From the NCBI GenBank assembly GCA_000499405.2, contig HG738138.1, positions 24,457,097 through 24,521,096 of the forward strand: DNA of 64,000 bases, written 5' to 3'. How positions within the stretch are numbered: position 1 is the first letter of the stretch; every line of letters begins with the position of its first letter. Below the pieces are notes generated by a model that saw nothing but the letters and a program-made list of their open reading frames with translations, did no database searches and was not told the DNA's origin. This document shows positions 13,227 through 26,097 of this stretch, piece by piece. Made by a program: the position numbers and the translations under genes. The DNA is from Onchocerca volvulus. Lineage: Eukaryota > Nematoda > Chromadorea > Rhabditida > Onchocercidae.

Positions 13227-16200
13227 ATGTACGGTGCATGGTCTTGCAAATGTTGCACGCTTCTCAACGATAACGCATCGCTCTTCTGTGCTTCTTGCGG
13301 CTCACAAAATGCGATTTCATCTTGCGGCTCACAAAATGCGATTTCATCGAATCGCTCAATTTTACATTCGCAACGTGGCCAATTATTCAAATTACCAAGT
13401 AAGTTTATCATTTTTTATTTTCCAAAATTTAAGTTCTAGAAATGGATGTAACAAAAAAAAAAAAGAATTCAACAATTATTAAATTTTATTTTACCGAAAA
13501 TCTTTTTATTTTTTTAATTTTTTTTCGAAATTTTTTTTTTTTGTATAAAAATCCAGATTGCTAATACAGTAATTAAATGAAGTCGAGATTGTTACGTTTA
13601 ATACGTTAATTTAAGTCATAATTATTAATTTTAATTTTTTAAATTTTTAGAAATTTCATTAAGTGGTGCTTTAAATGCAATCGATTCAGCATTAAGTGAT
13701 ATGAGAATATTGCCTACTATCTTAGGCTCATCACGATCAAATGCTCTATCATTTCCTCCTGCATCACCAATAAAGGTAGGAAATATAGCATTTAATTGTA
13801 TTTTCAATAAAAGTTTTGAAATTTCTTCGATAATTAGCTGTACGCGTAAATATCATATTATCATTAAGATTAGCATATTGAGAATCTGATCAGCCCCTAT
13901 TAAGAATTTGACCAATGATTAATCATAATAATTCTTGAAAATATTGCAAAACATATTGTAACATCAGAAAATATTTCCTCAAGTAGTTTCAATAAATTTG
14001 TTTACTGGTAATTCAGATGCAACCACCGTTGATGCCATATCAAGCCATCTCAACATCGTCATCTCAACTGCTTCAGAATGACGAAAAAGAAGCTGCATCC
14101 GAATATGATCGGATTGTTCGATTCTGCAAGTAACTTCATTTTCATAATTTCCGTTTGGATCTTGTGAAAGTTCATTCAAGACTTGCTATTATGATGTCTT
14201 ATGTTGAAAGCAAATAGCTTAGTAAATTTGGCACTCTTTTCATCAGATGCCATTGCAAAGTTTTTCAGATTAAGTTTTCTGAAATGGAGGTGAATTTTTG
14301 AATTCTAAATTTATATAGTTTGAGAGAACTAAATAAACCAAGTTGCAGAAGTGATAGAATTCTAGCATTTAGCATTACTTAAGGAAATATTTTGCAGGGA
14401 AAATAATATGCCATTTATTGACGACAGTTTTCCTCATTCGAAAAAATCCATTGGTGATTTTATCATTGACGAAAGATTAGGTAGGAAAAGGTTCAATGCG
14501 AACGATTTCATTTGGCTTCGACCACAAGATATTTATACGAAAGATGGTAAACGTTATAGATGGTCCGTATTTCTAGATCCTAAACCGTCGGATATCGAAC
14601 AAGGTAAGTTTATTTATTTATTTTTTAAATTTACTGTTTCAACACTTAGTTATTCATCCTTCAGAATTAATTTATATTCAATAAAGCATGATATATAATG
14701 TAGAGCAGTAAGTTTTTCTTTTATCGATAGTGTCGGACATTCTTTTTTCTCCTTGTTTAGATTTTGTGAAGCTTAATTCAGCCAGTTATAGTATGTATTT
14801 TACTTCTAAATTTTCGTGCTATTTTCGAAGTTTTTTGAAGTTTTTTAGAATTTCGTTTCTCGAAATATTTTTTAGAGCACATCAAATTCATTTGTAAATT
14901 TCTAAATAATTTATTTTCTTTTGCAGGTTGTTTAGGAAATTGCTGGTTTTTATCAGCTTTAGCGGTTATTGCTGAGAGACCGGATATTCTAGATCAAATT
15001 TTTCTGACAAAGATTTATAATCCATGGGGAGTCTATCAAATACGGTAAATCATATTTTTTACTGTGCTGCTGATATATTTCACTGCTTAAAATGTTTTCT
15101 CTTTGAGACTTCAAATTTAGCAGCGAAGTTTTAAATATCAAATTCCAGCCTCTGTATTGATGGTCACTGGCAAGTAGTTCTTGTTGACGATTTTTTTCCA
15201 TGTCATTCTCAAACACATGGACTTGCTTTTGCTACTGGACGACGTAACCAGGTTTTTTTTTGGATTAGATTCAGTTTTCTGAAATGTACAAAAATTAAGG
15301 CTTTTATTTCACTCTTTGCTACGAAAGGAGTGAAATTAAAGCACAGATTTAAAAATCAAAGTGAGATTCTTATTCATAAGTATTTAAAATTATCGAGCAA
15401 CTGAAATGACTTACATCAGTCAGGTTAGTTATAGAAGACAAAATAACTTTTTTAACTTGATACAAACTTGGATTATAGATTGATGAGACAAAAAAACATG
15501 TTTATTTCTTTTTTTCAGCTTTGGGTTTCCTTGATCGAGAAAGCACTCGCAAAAATACTTGGCTCTTATGCAAAATTACCTGCCGGACGTACACTGGAAG
15601 GTCTCGCAATACTTACTGGTGCACCATGCACACTACTTGATCTTGAAAATCATACGGATTATGATCTTGTTTGGGCGCATCTTCTTAGCATGAGGTATTT
15701 AATATTTGTTTCAGTCAGTAAAATGAGATTTATTTTAAGTTCAGAATTAAATGTTTCAATTTTGGCCGATATGGACGACCAATTAACATATATTCTAAAC
15801 AGTATATAAAAAAGAGGACTTGTTGGCGTCATCTTAAGCGATGATATTCAAAAATAATGTTTCTTCAAACTTCTTGAGATTTTCTATGCAACGAGTGAAA
15901 AGAATGTGTAAAATTTTCAATAATTTTTAAAACATTACTTTAAGAGCATTGGCCATACAGTGAAAATTTTTCATAATTAGCTTTTGCCAACTTTTTTTAT
16001 TATTCTTTATTCATTTAGATGTGTTGCTTTTTTTAAAACGTTTATAGAACTATCATTTCCAGAGAAGCAGGTTTCATTATGGGTTGTAGTTGTGGTGGTG
16101 GAAGGCGTTATGTAGATGAAACCGAATTTAGGCGTGTAGGTTTACAAATACGACATGCATATTCTTTGCTGGATGTCAAGGAATTTAACAACCAAAGGTA

Positions 16201-18987
16201 TGTGCTTCATTTGCTTTTTTCCGAAATTTAAATTTTTGAATAACACAAATGAGTTGGCACAAATGTAGTACTCAAAATTTCATTTAAAAAATAAATTCCA
16301 TTAAGAACAGAATCGAATATATTTTAGGGTTGTTCGCTTACGAAATCCGTGGGGTGCATTTACTTGGAATGGACCTTGGTGTGATACTTGGTCAGGTTGG
16401 GATGAATATAGTCGTCGAATTTTGTTACCAGATGGTCCGGAAGCAGGAGCATTCTGGATGCCTTTCGCAGATTTTATGCAGCGATTTGATTCTGTGAGTT
16501 TTGAAGACAGTCTTTAACTCAAAAACTTCTGTGTGTGAATGTTTCATCTTTTATTTGTCATCGTTACAAAGACTCATCGACATCTTTCTGAAATGATCAA
16601 TTCAAGTAAGCCAATGTATTTCAATACCATTAGATATCTACAGAGCGAAACAGTAATTCAGGTTGAAGTGGCAAAGGTACGATCAGCACAAGGTTGGAAG
16701 GAACTTCGGGTTGATTGTTCGATACCTCAATTTTGGGGTAAGGAAGATATTTTGTAAGTCGCTTGAACTTTAGGATTTTTCTTGATTTTTAGATTCTCTA
16801 TTGCTTTTCGATCTGATTTTCTCTAAAATCATCATTTAAATTAAGTTTATGGTATAGAGTTCTTCTTTCTTAAAATGGGGGAATTTCGCTTTTATTTTTT
16901 TTTTCTGTTTGATTTTTCTTTAATTAATTTTTTTTAAAACTTTTTAGAGGTTTTCAACTTCAAATCGAAGAGCCTACGGAACTGGCCATTACTGTTTATC
17001 AGAAAGGATCTCGTGTTCGATGTGATAGTGATATAATGGTATTGCTTCATAAAAATGTTACATCCAGTACGCGAATAGGTGAACTTATCGTAAGGTAAAT
17101 TTTTCAGGACTTTTTTTAAAATTCATCTTGGTGGAAGGGAACTATTGAAAATTTATTCATATAATTTTTTACTCACTTTTTAATTTAGACAGCCTTTTTC
17201 AACTTTTCATTTATATAAGGTATCTTGGTGTTGAGCATCCGTGCTAATCGAGAAAATAGGATAAATGAATTAATGATTTATTATTGATTTTTTTTTCTTT
17301 TGTAAAACTTTCAAAAAAAAGTCAATGTATGACCGGAACACAGTTTTACACGATACGAGGAATGTAATGCACTGAAACGGTGGTAATACCGGACGATAGT
17401 TTGGAGGCACTATTTTTAAATAAATTTAAGGATTTTTCCAATTTTAACGGTTCATTATTTCGAAAACTTCATGTATTTTTTTACAGATCATTTCGCCGCG
17501 GTATAGCATTTGCAAGTACCAAGGATGTTTTTTTACATGGTCCAGCTTTGTACACTGTACTTGCTATATCCTTCAGTAACATGTCGGATCCAGTTTCAAT
17601 TGAAACTGTTATTGCTATTCATAGGTAAATGTCTTTAAAAAATTCAGAAAAAATTTCAAAAAAAAATCTTAAAACTTAGTTTTTAGCTATTGTTAAAAAA
17701 GGTTTAAAAATTGGTTGCACGATGAATTAATTGGTGTCATAGAATTAAAAAAACATTAAAAAATATAATAATCTCAAAAAGTGTTCCAAGTTTTGAGTTA
17801 TAACAATACTTAATTTAAATCATCAGATAATGCGTATATTTTTGATTATGCATTCTTAAATTATTGTATTCAAAAGATCATAATTTTTCAAAAATATCTT
17901 TCCAGTGCAAAAATGGTAATGATGGAACCTTGCTATTTTTCATCATCAATTATTGCGCAGTCGATGATTGAAATGTGTTTGAAAGAGGGCCATGAAGTTC
18001 CGGTGAGTTATGTAAAGCTTCGACTAGAATGCTTTTTTGGTTTTTGTTTATTTAACTTTGCCTATGCTTATTTTGTTTTCCATTTATAAGCTGTTAATGA
18101 AAAAAAATTTTTTTTAAATAGCAGTCTACGACTTGATAATTAAATATTTACGCAAATTTTTACCATTCTCCATGTTATTATCCGAAAATATGCTACGTAG
18201 GTCTACATACAATATTAAATTAATATTAAATGAAATGAAAAATCTCGCAACTTACTTTTTAGTGTTATTTTTTTCGCTATAAGCAGCTTGGTTAGACCAC
18301 TATTACATCTGAAGACTTAAATATGTAAATAAATAGTCTTCAGGGCTTAAATGGCACAATTACTCGTTATGTGTCAAAGGACTTTGGTGGACATATATTA
18401 ATGGTCGAAAATCATCACCAGCGGGAGTTTCTACATGTAACATTTAGCTTTTGTTGAAATCATAATCCGAAATCTTCATTTTAAATGTTTCTTCACTATT
18501 TAAATTTATTTACAAGTATTTTTGATCTGAATTATTTTAAATATATCTTGTTCAGGTTTATTGCGATTGCTCGCAATCAACTAACGTACTTTCAACACGT
18601 GCAAGTCTTACTTCATTGGATGTAATACCACCAATGCATCGTCAGGTTTACTTCTCTGATTCCTTCTACTCTTCTTAAATTTGTAATTTTTATTTGAACT
18701 GGAATTTAAATTAATTTCATATAAAAATGCAAAAATAGCAGTCTATTCCAAATACTGAAAAAAAAGAAAAATTGTTTCAGATTTTGATGCTGCTAACACA
18801 TTTTGAAATGACTCAGATGTATTCCATTCAACATAACCTAAAGCAGCGTCTTGCATCTTCACAAGGTTTGCAAGATTGGTTATCATTTGCGCCTAGTCGA
18901 TTATCTCTACCTGCAACTACAGACCACGTTCCACTTATTCAAGATCCTTGCATTAGTTCATTTCATAAGCCTCGTAGGATCGGGTGA
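13227..18987 (+). CDS. CAPN15: SOL-type calpain cysteine protease (calpain-15 / small optic lobes class)
   Basis: Sixteen phase-consistent exons: 13227-13398, 13651-13775, 14017-14129, 14398-14603, 14927-15044, 15149-15251, 15519-15694, 16063-16197, 16328-16493, 16662-16753, 16948-17094, 17487-17624, 17906-18002, 18344-18436, 18556-18645, 18781-18987 (2178 nt, 725 aa). The N-terminus has one RanBP2-type zinc finger ([10 protein letters not shown]...FCASC; W-x-C-x2-C-x3-N-x6-C-x2-C). The protease core follows: FIDDSFP, WLRPQDI, then catalytic Cys211 in [10 protein letters not shown], His369 in [13 protein letters not shown] and Asn389 in RLRNPWG, so the triad is intact. The C-terminal part (MVENHH, FLHVYCDC, STRASL, PPMHRQ) matches the SOL homology domain rather than C2L or penta-EF-hand modules. 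Human CAPN15 is longer and has several fingers. Substrates are unknown. A 27-bp duplication lies in exon 1. The ATG follows a probable trans-splice site. Confidence 0.93.
13294..13347 (+). repeat. Perfect 27-bp tandem duplication inside calpain exon 1
   Basis: The 27-mer starting cttgcggctcacaaaatgcg occurs twice in direct succession (13294-13320 and 13321-13347) without a mismatch. It adds nine codons (unit S-C-G-S-Q-N-A-I-S) and keeps the frame. The duplicated part includes the last Cys of the zinc finger, so a spare Cys follows the finger. The perfect identity suggests a recent event or an allele difference. Confidence 0.95.
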
Positions 18988-20781
18988 TCTTTTTTTCATT
19001 TTCTAATTTCACTTTTTTTCTTTTTTTGATGAAATTTTAACTTACCCGGATTTATTCTTAACTTTCTATAAAGAATCTTTTGTCCATTCGAATTTTTGAT
19101 AAAATTAGAATCTTCATCCTACAAAATTTGAACCGATAAAAATATTTGGAAGAAATTCCTTTGTGGGATATGAAATTTCTATAAAAGATTAAATTTTACT
19201 ACGAAATTTTCGTTTTTTCAGTGTTGGTAATTCAGTCAATTAAATTACTTTGTATTCGTGATATTTTTATAAAGTTAAATGTGATATTTTTAAAATGTTC
19301 ACTGTGATTTCTACTTTTCTTGACGATATATCCTTATGTCTAGTTCGACTTTTTTTTTTTTCTGTGCAACTATTAAATTACTGTCACAAAGTTTCCGAGT
19401 AATGTCTTGTCATTTTTATGCTATCACTGAAATCTTAATTAAGACAAGTTCTGCAGAAATAAATCTTAGAAATATAAAATACAGAAGAACGGAATAAACT
19501 CATATGACGTATTTATTATCTGACATTATCTCTACTGAATACCTAATATTTTGGCTTACATCGTAAAATACGGCAATAATATTTAATATAAAAGATTTTC
19601 GTTTGGATCATTTACTGCCTAGTGGCAGCTTTATAGAGGCCCATTAGTTTTCTTCTTTTAAGGACTTAAATATTGAATAACTAGCAATTGATTTTAGAAA
19701 TTTGACATTATTCGTTTTTGTCAATAAAACTGCCATTTTAAAATGGATTCGGATTTTTGCCTTTTGCTGGCTGCTCATTTTATAGCTTTGTTAAACACTT
19801 TTTTTGGTAATCATTGTGAAAGAATATGTGTTGTATGTATGCGGGTTTATGCAAACTGATAGATATTTTCGAAATTTACAATCGGAGAAATAGGTTGAAA
19901 GATTCGAATGTATATTGTTATTTGCAATGAAAAATGTAATTGAACTCTGCAAATTGTATTGTATTTTTTTGTTTATTATAATTAAATTTTGAATTTTTTC
20001 TAGCAAACCAAAGAGGTCTAAATCTAAAAATATTTAATTTAAAAAATTGATTTTTTAAGCAAGAAATCTATAACTGGAAAATTTGAAAAAGTCCGGAAGT
20101 TATTTTGCAAATCGAGTCTTAGTTTCAGTACTTCAAAAAAGCTTCCTGAAATGGCTGCATTCCAAAATTCATATTAGAATATTTTGGAATTCTTTTACGT
20201 TTTAATTTTATATATGTACTTTTTATGATAATACTATGAATAAAGAAAATAATTCCGATTCAGAATGATCATGATCATTGCGCTTATAAATCAGATAATA
20301 TAGATCATCGAGATATCTTGTTTAAAATTTGAAATTATAAATAAAGAAATCTAAAATTTAAGACTGGACGAGTTTTTGTATCTCATTCAATCATAAATAG
20401 GAGTCGGCCACTAATCCTTTACTCGAATCTGTGGGAAATGCGTTTGATATCGAGAATCAATTACCTTAACGCAGATTCCCATGATATTTTTGTATCATAT
20501 TACTTGCTATAAATGTGCTTATGTTTGCATGTGTTTGTACGTCAATCTTAGGACATCTTATTTAATTGCTATATTCAAAAGTTCAGAATTTTCTGTCTAA
20601 TTCGAGAATTTCTAGTAATTCATAGCAGGCATGCAAAAATTTTTAAATTACAGTCTCTGTCATTTTAATAATACTTTGGAATATCTTTCATCCATTCTTC
20701 TCAATAACATCAATTTGGATATTTCTTCAAAATATTCATACATTGTTTTCAAACTCTAAATAAGTTAGATAATTTCATTTG

Positions 20782-20954
20782 TCATTCAGTGAGTATTGAA
20801 TGATCTATATCTTTGATAAGTTAACCGGTGAGTTTCAGATAGTACTAGTATTATTATTCTATTTCATATATTGCGTCAAACTTTGAGAATTACATGATTT
20901 TTTTTTTCTTTTCAAGTTATCAAAGATATAGACCATTCAATACTTACTGAATGA
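20782..20954. repeat. Inverted repeat with ~41-bp arms (hairpin or short MITE-like element)
   Basis: The left arm (20782-20822, tcattcagtgagtattgaat...) is nearly the reverse complement of the right arm (20914-20954, ...attcaatacttactgaatga), with about three mismatches. The loop is about 91 bp. Similarity stops sharply at both arm ends. No clear target-site duplication is visible, so MITE status is a guess. Confidence 0.8.
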
Positions 20955-21226
20955 AAAAAAAAAAATCCCCCGAAATGCTGTACAATATATTTTTATATGA
21001 TTGAAATATTTGATTGTAAAAAAGAAAAAAGTGATAGCTAAAAATGAAATAATATAAGCGTGTCTATTTGTTTAATAACGTTACATTTTCATATCACGGT
21101 ATTGAGATATTTTTCAGTATTAATTCATGTTGATGAATAGATCATGTAATAGAAATGTCACATTTAAAATATAAGATTTAATTAAAAGTATGAATTTGTC
21201 ATGTACAAATCTTCCCATTTTTACAG

Positions 21227-21322
21227 ATTTTTTTAAACAAACACGTCATACTGGCCACGGTGTTAAGTGAAGATAAGCCAGTAGAACTGGAAGTACGAAT
21301 TGGATACTTGTTCGAGCGATAA
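21227..21322 (+). other. Possible isolated terminal coding exon (31 codons + stop)
   Basis: After a good acceptor (cccatttttacag) the frame is open for 31 codons, ending in TAA. The conceptual product contains NKHVILATVLSEDKPVELEV, with a mixed hydrophobic/acidic pattern unlike translated A/T-rich noise. I found no upstream exon that feeds it. It could be a last exon of an unseen gene, the end of a decayed transposon ORF, or chance. Confidence 0.25.
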
Positions 21323-22115
21323 GTAGAATCAGCATGGAGACTGGGAATGATGCTCTAAGTTTATGCCGTAAGCAGAGCAATCACAGCAAATTTACCAGTA
21401 TTTACACGCTATAATTGGCCAAGATTTGTTGCTACGATTCGGGAACAGAACAGTTCGGAACTTTAGTTCGATACAATTCGGAGTTCAAACCGACACAGTT
21501 ATTCGATATAGCAACAGTTCGGAGTTCATGATCGACGCAGTTGTTCGATATAGCAACAGTTCAAAGTTTGAATCGATACAGTTGTTCGATATAGCAACAG
21601 TTCAAAGTTTAGATCGATACAGTTGTTCGATATAGCAACAGTTCAGAGTTTAGATCGACACAGTTGTTCGATTCGATATAGCAACAATTCGGAGTTCAGA
21701 TCGATACAGTTGTTCGATATAGCAACAGTTCGGAATTCATGATCGACGTAGTTGTTCGATATAGCTACAATTCGAAGTTCAGACCGACACCGTTGTTCGA
21801 TATAGCAACAATTCGAATTCAGATTGATATAGTTATTCGATATAACAATTCGGCAGTTCGGTCGTAGCAATTCGTCGCAATTCGACATTAGGAGCAATTT
21901 CGTAGACAATTCGACGGCAACAGGAACCACAATGCAACGGTACGAGCAACAGTTCAACAGGAGCAAGGATACGACAACGTAGTAAGCATTTAGATGACTG
22001 TTCGTACTCTTTGAATATTTATCATGTATTGTTCATTTAATCCTTACCATTATATAAGTGCAATATTGTGTATTATGAATTCAATAAAAGCTATTATTGA
22101 CTTAGCAGAATCACA
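21230..22115 (+). mobile_element. Possible degenerate retroelement or solo-LTR-like segment
   Basis: The block is less A/T-rich than its surroundings. It contains in order the possible ORF end (21227-21322), the 41-bp minisatellite, a TATA-like tatataag near 22052 and an AATAAA near 22081 (tcaataaaagctattattgac). This promoter-then-poly(A)-signal order within ~30 bp resembles the U3-R part of an LTR. I cannot identify terminal repeats, a primer-binding site or reverse transcriptase, so this is tentative. Confidence 0.25.
21440..21850. repeat. 41-bp minisatellite, about ten copies
   Basis: The unit is approximately cagttgttcgatatagcaac followed by agttc(g/a)(g/a)agttcagatcgata. The core ttgttcg recurs at 21541, 21582, 21623, 21664, 21710, 21752 and 21794, giving spacings of 41 with small indels; diverged copies flank these. 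Because 41 is not a multiple of three, the long open frames on both strands here are repeat artefacts. Confidence 0.92.
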
Positions 22116-24351
22116 ATAGCAAAAAGAATCAATCTCCGAACTACGAACAAATAAGAGGATCCTTTCCCTGAAATCATACAAATAATTTTCCAACATATGA
22201 AAATAATAAATTTTTAGGATAAATGGAAACTTATTATTGTCCTTTTTCCATTTCTCAATTCATCTCGCTTGTTTATTTTCGAAATTGTCCCTCCTTTATC
22301 TGGATATCATATTCATAATCATCAACTCATTTCTCACATCAATTTCTCGTTGGTTTTCATAATCTTTATAAATATTTTAAAATCATTTCCTAGCAAAATT
22401 ATCATCTGGATAAGTTTTTTTTATAATTTCAAAACAATTTAAATCGACAGCTTTCATCTTGGCACTTTGAAAAATTTACTTTTTATGCAAGCAACTTGGA
22501 AATATGAAAATCACCAGATGTATGATTCTTCAAATTATATCTACTAAATTGTATTGACTTTTTTTGTTGACGAATTTCCTTATTAACATATTTTACACTC
22601 TATCCTGAAATCCCTCATTAGCATATTTTATACTTTATCCTGAAACTTCTCATTAACATATTTCAAAACTTATCTTGAAACTCCTCATTAGCTTATTTTC
22701 AACGATTACTTTCAGAAATTGCCTTCTATAGTTCATTTTTGGAGAAAATATGTGCAAATAAATTTAATAATTACTTTTTTACGAATGCAATTTAAGTATT
22801 ATTTTTTTTATATATATATTTTTTTTTTTATATTTTTTTTTTATTTTATTTTTTTTTTTTATAGTAATTTAAGAAGTAGAATTTTAAATTACATATATTA
22901 AATTCGATATTATCAGTTGGCCGCATTATCTGATAAAATATAAATTGCTGGTTTGGAAAAAAATTCTTAAATTAAACAAAAAAAAAAAAGAAAAATGAAT
23001 TTTTAAATGCAAGAAACAATGAAATTGATGAGGATCTTACACCTCCTCAGTTAACTAAAAAAATTAATTTTCTAAATGATCTTCATCATTTTGAAATGAT
23101 AACGGAATGAGGCAAAAAAATTTTTATACAAAAACTGAAATGTTTTCAAATATTGCTTAAATAAATATGATGCGCAGCTGTTGCTAAACTTTTCAGTATT
23201 ATTAAGATCAAATACATGAAATCGATCGTATATTTTGTTTGATGATCCGACAATGTATCTTTCAAGATGATGAAGTGGAAAGAGGGAATTTATATTACAA
23301 ATATGGAATGAGGAAAGTGAGATTAAATTTTGTTTTATAAAGTTCTAATGATTTTCCGTTTTCACAATTCACTCAGAAGGTCAAGCAAAAAAAAAAAAAA
23401 AAACGTAATTTTCTCTCTTCTTTTCAAAGTATTTTTTTCATTGGTTTATGAATTTGAGTTTTTTGATTCTTTTTATTTTTAAAAAATTAATAAAAGAATG
23501 CATTCAATTTCAATTGATGTCACTGAACTTCTTAAGAACTTCTATCTCATCCATATTTTAACTTTTTGACACAACGAATATGTAATTTTAGATTATTTCA
23601 TTCTGATAATTTAATTTTTTGATGATAAACTCACAAAAATATTATAATCAATAAATTTCTTAATTTTGAATTACATACCTTACTTGGTAAATATACGTGT
23701 ATGCAATTAACATACACCACTTTATTTATATTGTGATTCCATCAAAAATTTTATCAAAATCGAATTCAATATGAAATTTTTTGACACTTTTCAGCAAGGA
23801 ATTCATGAATTTAAAATTATCATTTTTCCATATTTTTTATTTAAATTTAGGACCAAAAGCAGATAAAATACTATGTTGAGAAAAAAAATTTATTCAACTG
23901 AAAAGAAATTCATTCAGCCACCTTAATTTGCAAATCGAGAAAATGGAAATTTTGATGCTAATCAAATATAAGGCAAAGCAATTCTCCAAATCGAATTTGA
24001 TCAAAATTCCTTTGCTTTCTAAAAATTTTCAATGGAAAAAATTTTTATCAAGAATTTGCTCGAGAAATTGATGTAAAAAAAAAAATTAAAGAATTTGTCG
24101 AAAAACTTTTTTAAAGAATTTTTTCAAATTCGATTCATAGTTGCAACAATTGTATTTTTTATAAAAATATTTTTTTTAAATTTTTCGATTCAATTATATA
24201 CTATTCATTCTTGATTAATCTTTTATTCTGGCTAATTGAAAAAGCTTTCTTCATGAAAAGAATTCTATCAATTTATCAATTTTTTTCACCATTTTCATTT
24301 TTTTTCGTCATAATTTTTCGCTATAGAATCATTGTTATAGAAGCACATTAT

Positions 24352-24485
24352 AGAATCAGAATCACCATTATATTCATTGCAGAATCAGAATCAGCACTAT
24401 ATTCATTGTAGAATCAGAATCACCATTATATTCATTGTAGAATCAGAATCAGCATTATATTAATACAGAATCACCATCATATTCA
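24352..24485. repeat. 29-bp minisatellite (agaatcagaatca unit)
   Basis: The unit agaatcagaatca + ccattatattcattgt starts at 24352, 24381, 24410 and 24439, exactly 29 bp apart, with few changes. A partial copy follows, and scattered agaatca words continue to about 24700. Confidence 0.92.
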
Positions 24486-25460
24486 ACATTAAATTACAGA
24501 ATTTTTTTATAGAATCATCATTACATAATCATAATTTTTCAACATAAAATCACTGTTATAGAAATAATAAAATGAGATTTAATTTTGAACGAAGTTATAA
24601 AATCGTAATTCTTTTGTTATCTAATCACAAAATAGAATTATCATTACAGAATCAGTTATAAAATCACTATCATAGAATCACAATTTTTCGTTACAGAATT
24701 ATGTCATGCACCATATTTGATGTGATGCCGAACTGAGAAAAATATAGAACGATTGATCGAATTGAATTATTGAATTACATAGTGAATTTTTCGAAATATA
24801 ACAAAACAATTTTATTTATTTATTTATTTTTTTTTTGAGAGTAAAATTTTTTTGCAAAATTTAATTACGAAATTATTTTATATTAAAATCAATTTGTCTG
24901 TATGAGTGTTTATCCATCTGCTTTAAATAAGCTTAATTTTGCAAACTTTTCATTATGCTAAAAAAATTTGTTATAATTTTTTGTAATTTGTTTTGAAGCA
25001 AACTGCCTTAATAAATCATCAGCAAAGTATTTTTTCTTTATTCAAATTAAATTTATTTTATTTGGAATATATGAAAAAAAAAATATTTAAAAAAAAAACA
25101 TTGAAGTTTTCAGTGGTCCAAAATATTTTGCGAGCAAAAAGAGAAGATGGAAAAAAAAAAGAAAGAAGAAAATTGCTTTTCTGAATTTTATTATCAAACT
25201 TTTTAAATTTTATAGTCCTCTCAAGTACAACCATTTGGCACTATCTAAAAGTTTCAATTTATTCTTTCCCAAGTGCTTTTTTTCCCTTTTTTTTTTTTTT
25301 TCAAAACTAATGGAATAAGTTAAGTGATGGTTTAATTGAAATGCGATTCAATCAATATTTAAAAAATTTTTTTTGTAGTATAACTACGCTCAGCGATTAA
25401 TTAAATCTCTAATTCGAACTGAATATAGGAATTCTATAGAGCTGAAATTGAAATTAAAGA

Positions 25461-25578
25461 ATCACATCAGGCTTTGATCAATTTAAGGAATTATCAGAAA
25501 ATAGTCCATTATCATGCTTATCACATCAAGCTTTGATCAATTTAAGGAATTATCAGAAAATAGTCCATTATCATGCTT
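25461..25578. repeat. Near-perfect 59-bp tandem duplication
   Basis: Copy 1 (25461-25519) and copy 2 (25520-25578) both start atcacatca and differ at about one position (cagg versus caag). No coding sequence overlaps it. Confidence 0.95.
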
Positions 25579-26097
25579 ATTTAGCAGCAAATACACATAC
25601 AAATATGTGAAATTGATTAATTTTTACCAAACTAATAGATATAGCAATATGATATTGATTTTAAGTGGCATTTAATTAATTATTCCGAAAACTGACCACT
25701 GCTGGACATAAGAATACAAACCAATAATCTATCATGGAATAAAGTAATTCAAACAGATATTCAATCGTGGTTACATTAATTATTTTTAACTGTCAATTTT
25801 TTTTTTTTTAACTTTTTCCATTTTAAATCACTTCATTATCATAAATCTTTCGCGGTATGACAATTAAACTAAGTTTAACATCAATTATACTTTAGAAATT
25901 GTCAAAAACTTTGATAAAGCTTCATGAAAAATTTTAAAAATGGAAAAAGTTTCAAAAAGAAAAAAGAAAAAAATGCTAAAATTTAACCATTCTTTTGATT
26001 CTAATTTATTCTTCTGCTATTCTCACCTTTTTTTTTTTTTTTTTATTTAAAAAAATTAATGAAAATGTTTAAAAACAATAATTAATTATATTATTGA

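Larger units (their letters stand above)
18988..26097. other. Long region without an established gene, rich in repeats
   Basis: Between the calpain stop and the Ly6 stop I find no multi-exon gene I can defend. The calpain 3' UTR should start at 18988. The region holds an inverted repeat (20782-20954), a possible isolated last exon (21227-21322), a 41-bp minisatellite (21440-21850) with a polyadenylation-like tail to ~22115, a 29-bp minisatellite (24352-24485) with degenerate agaatca-type repeats to ~24700, and a 59-bp tandem duplication (25461-25578). The rest is A/T-rich sequence with poly(A)/poly(T) runs. Confidence 0.5.

Noticed and set aside
21426..21966. Overlapping ORFs of 69 (+) and 107 (-) codons
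   Set aside because: They are translations of the 41-bp minisatellite, whose period is not a multiple of three.
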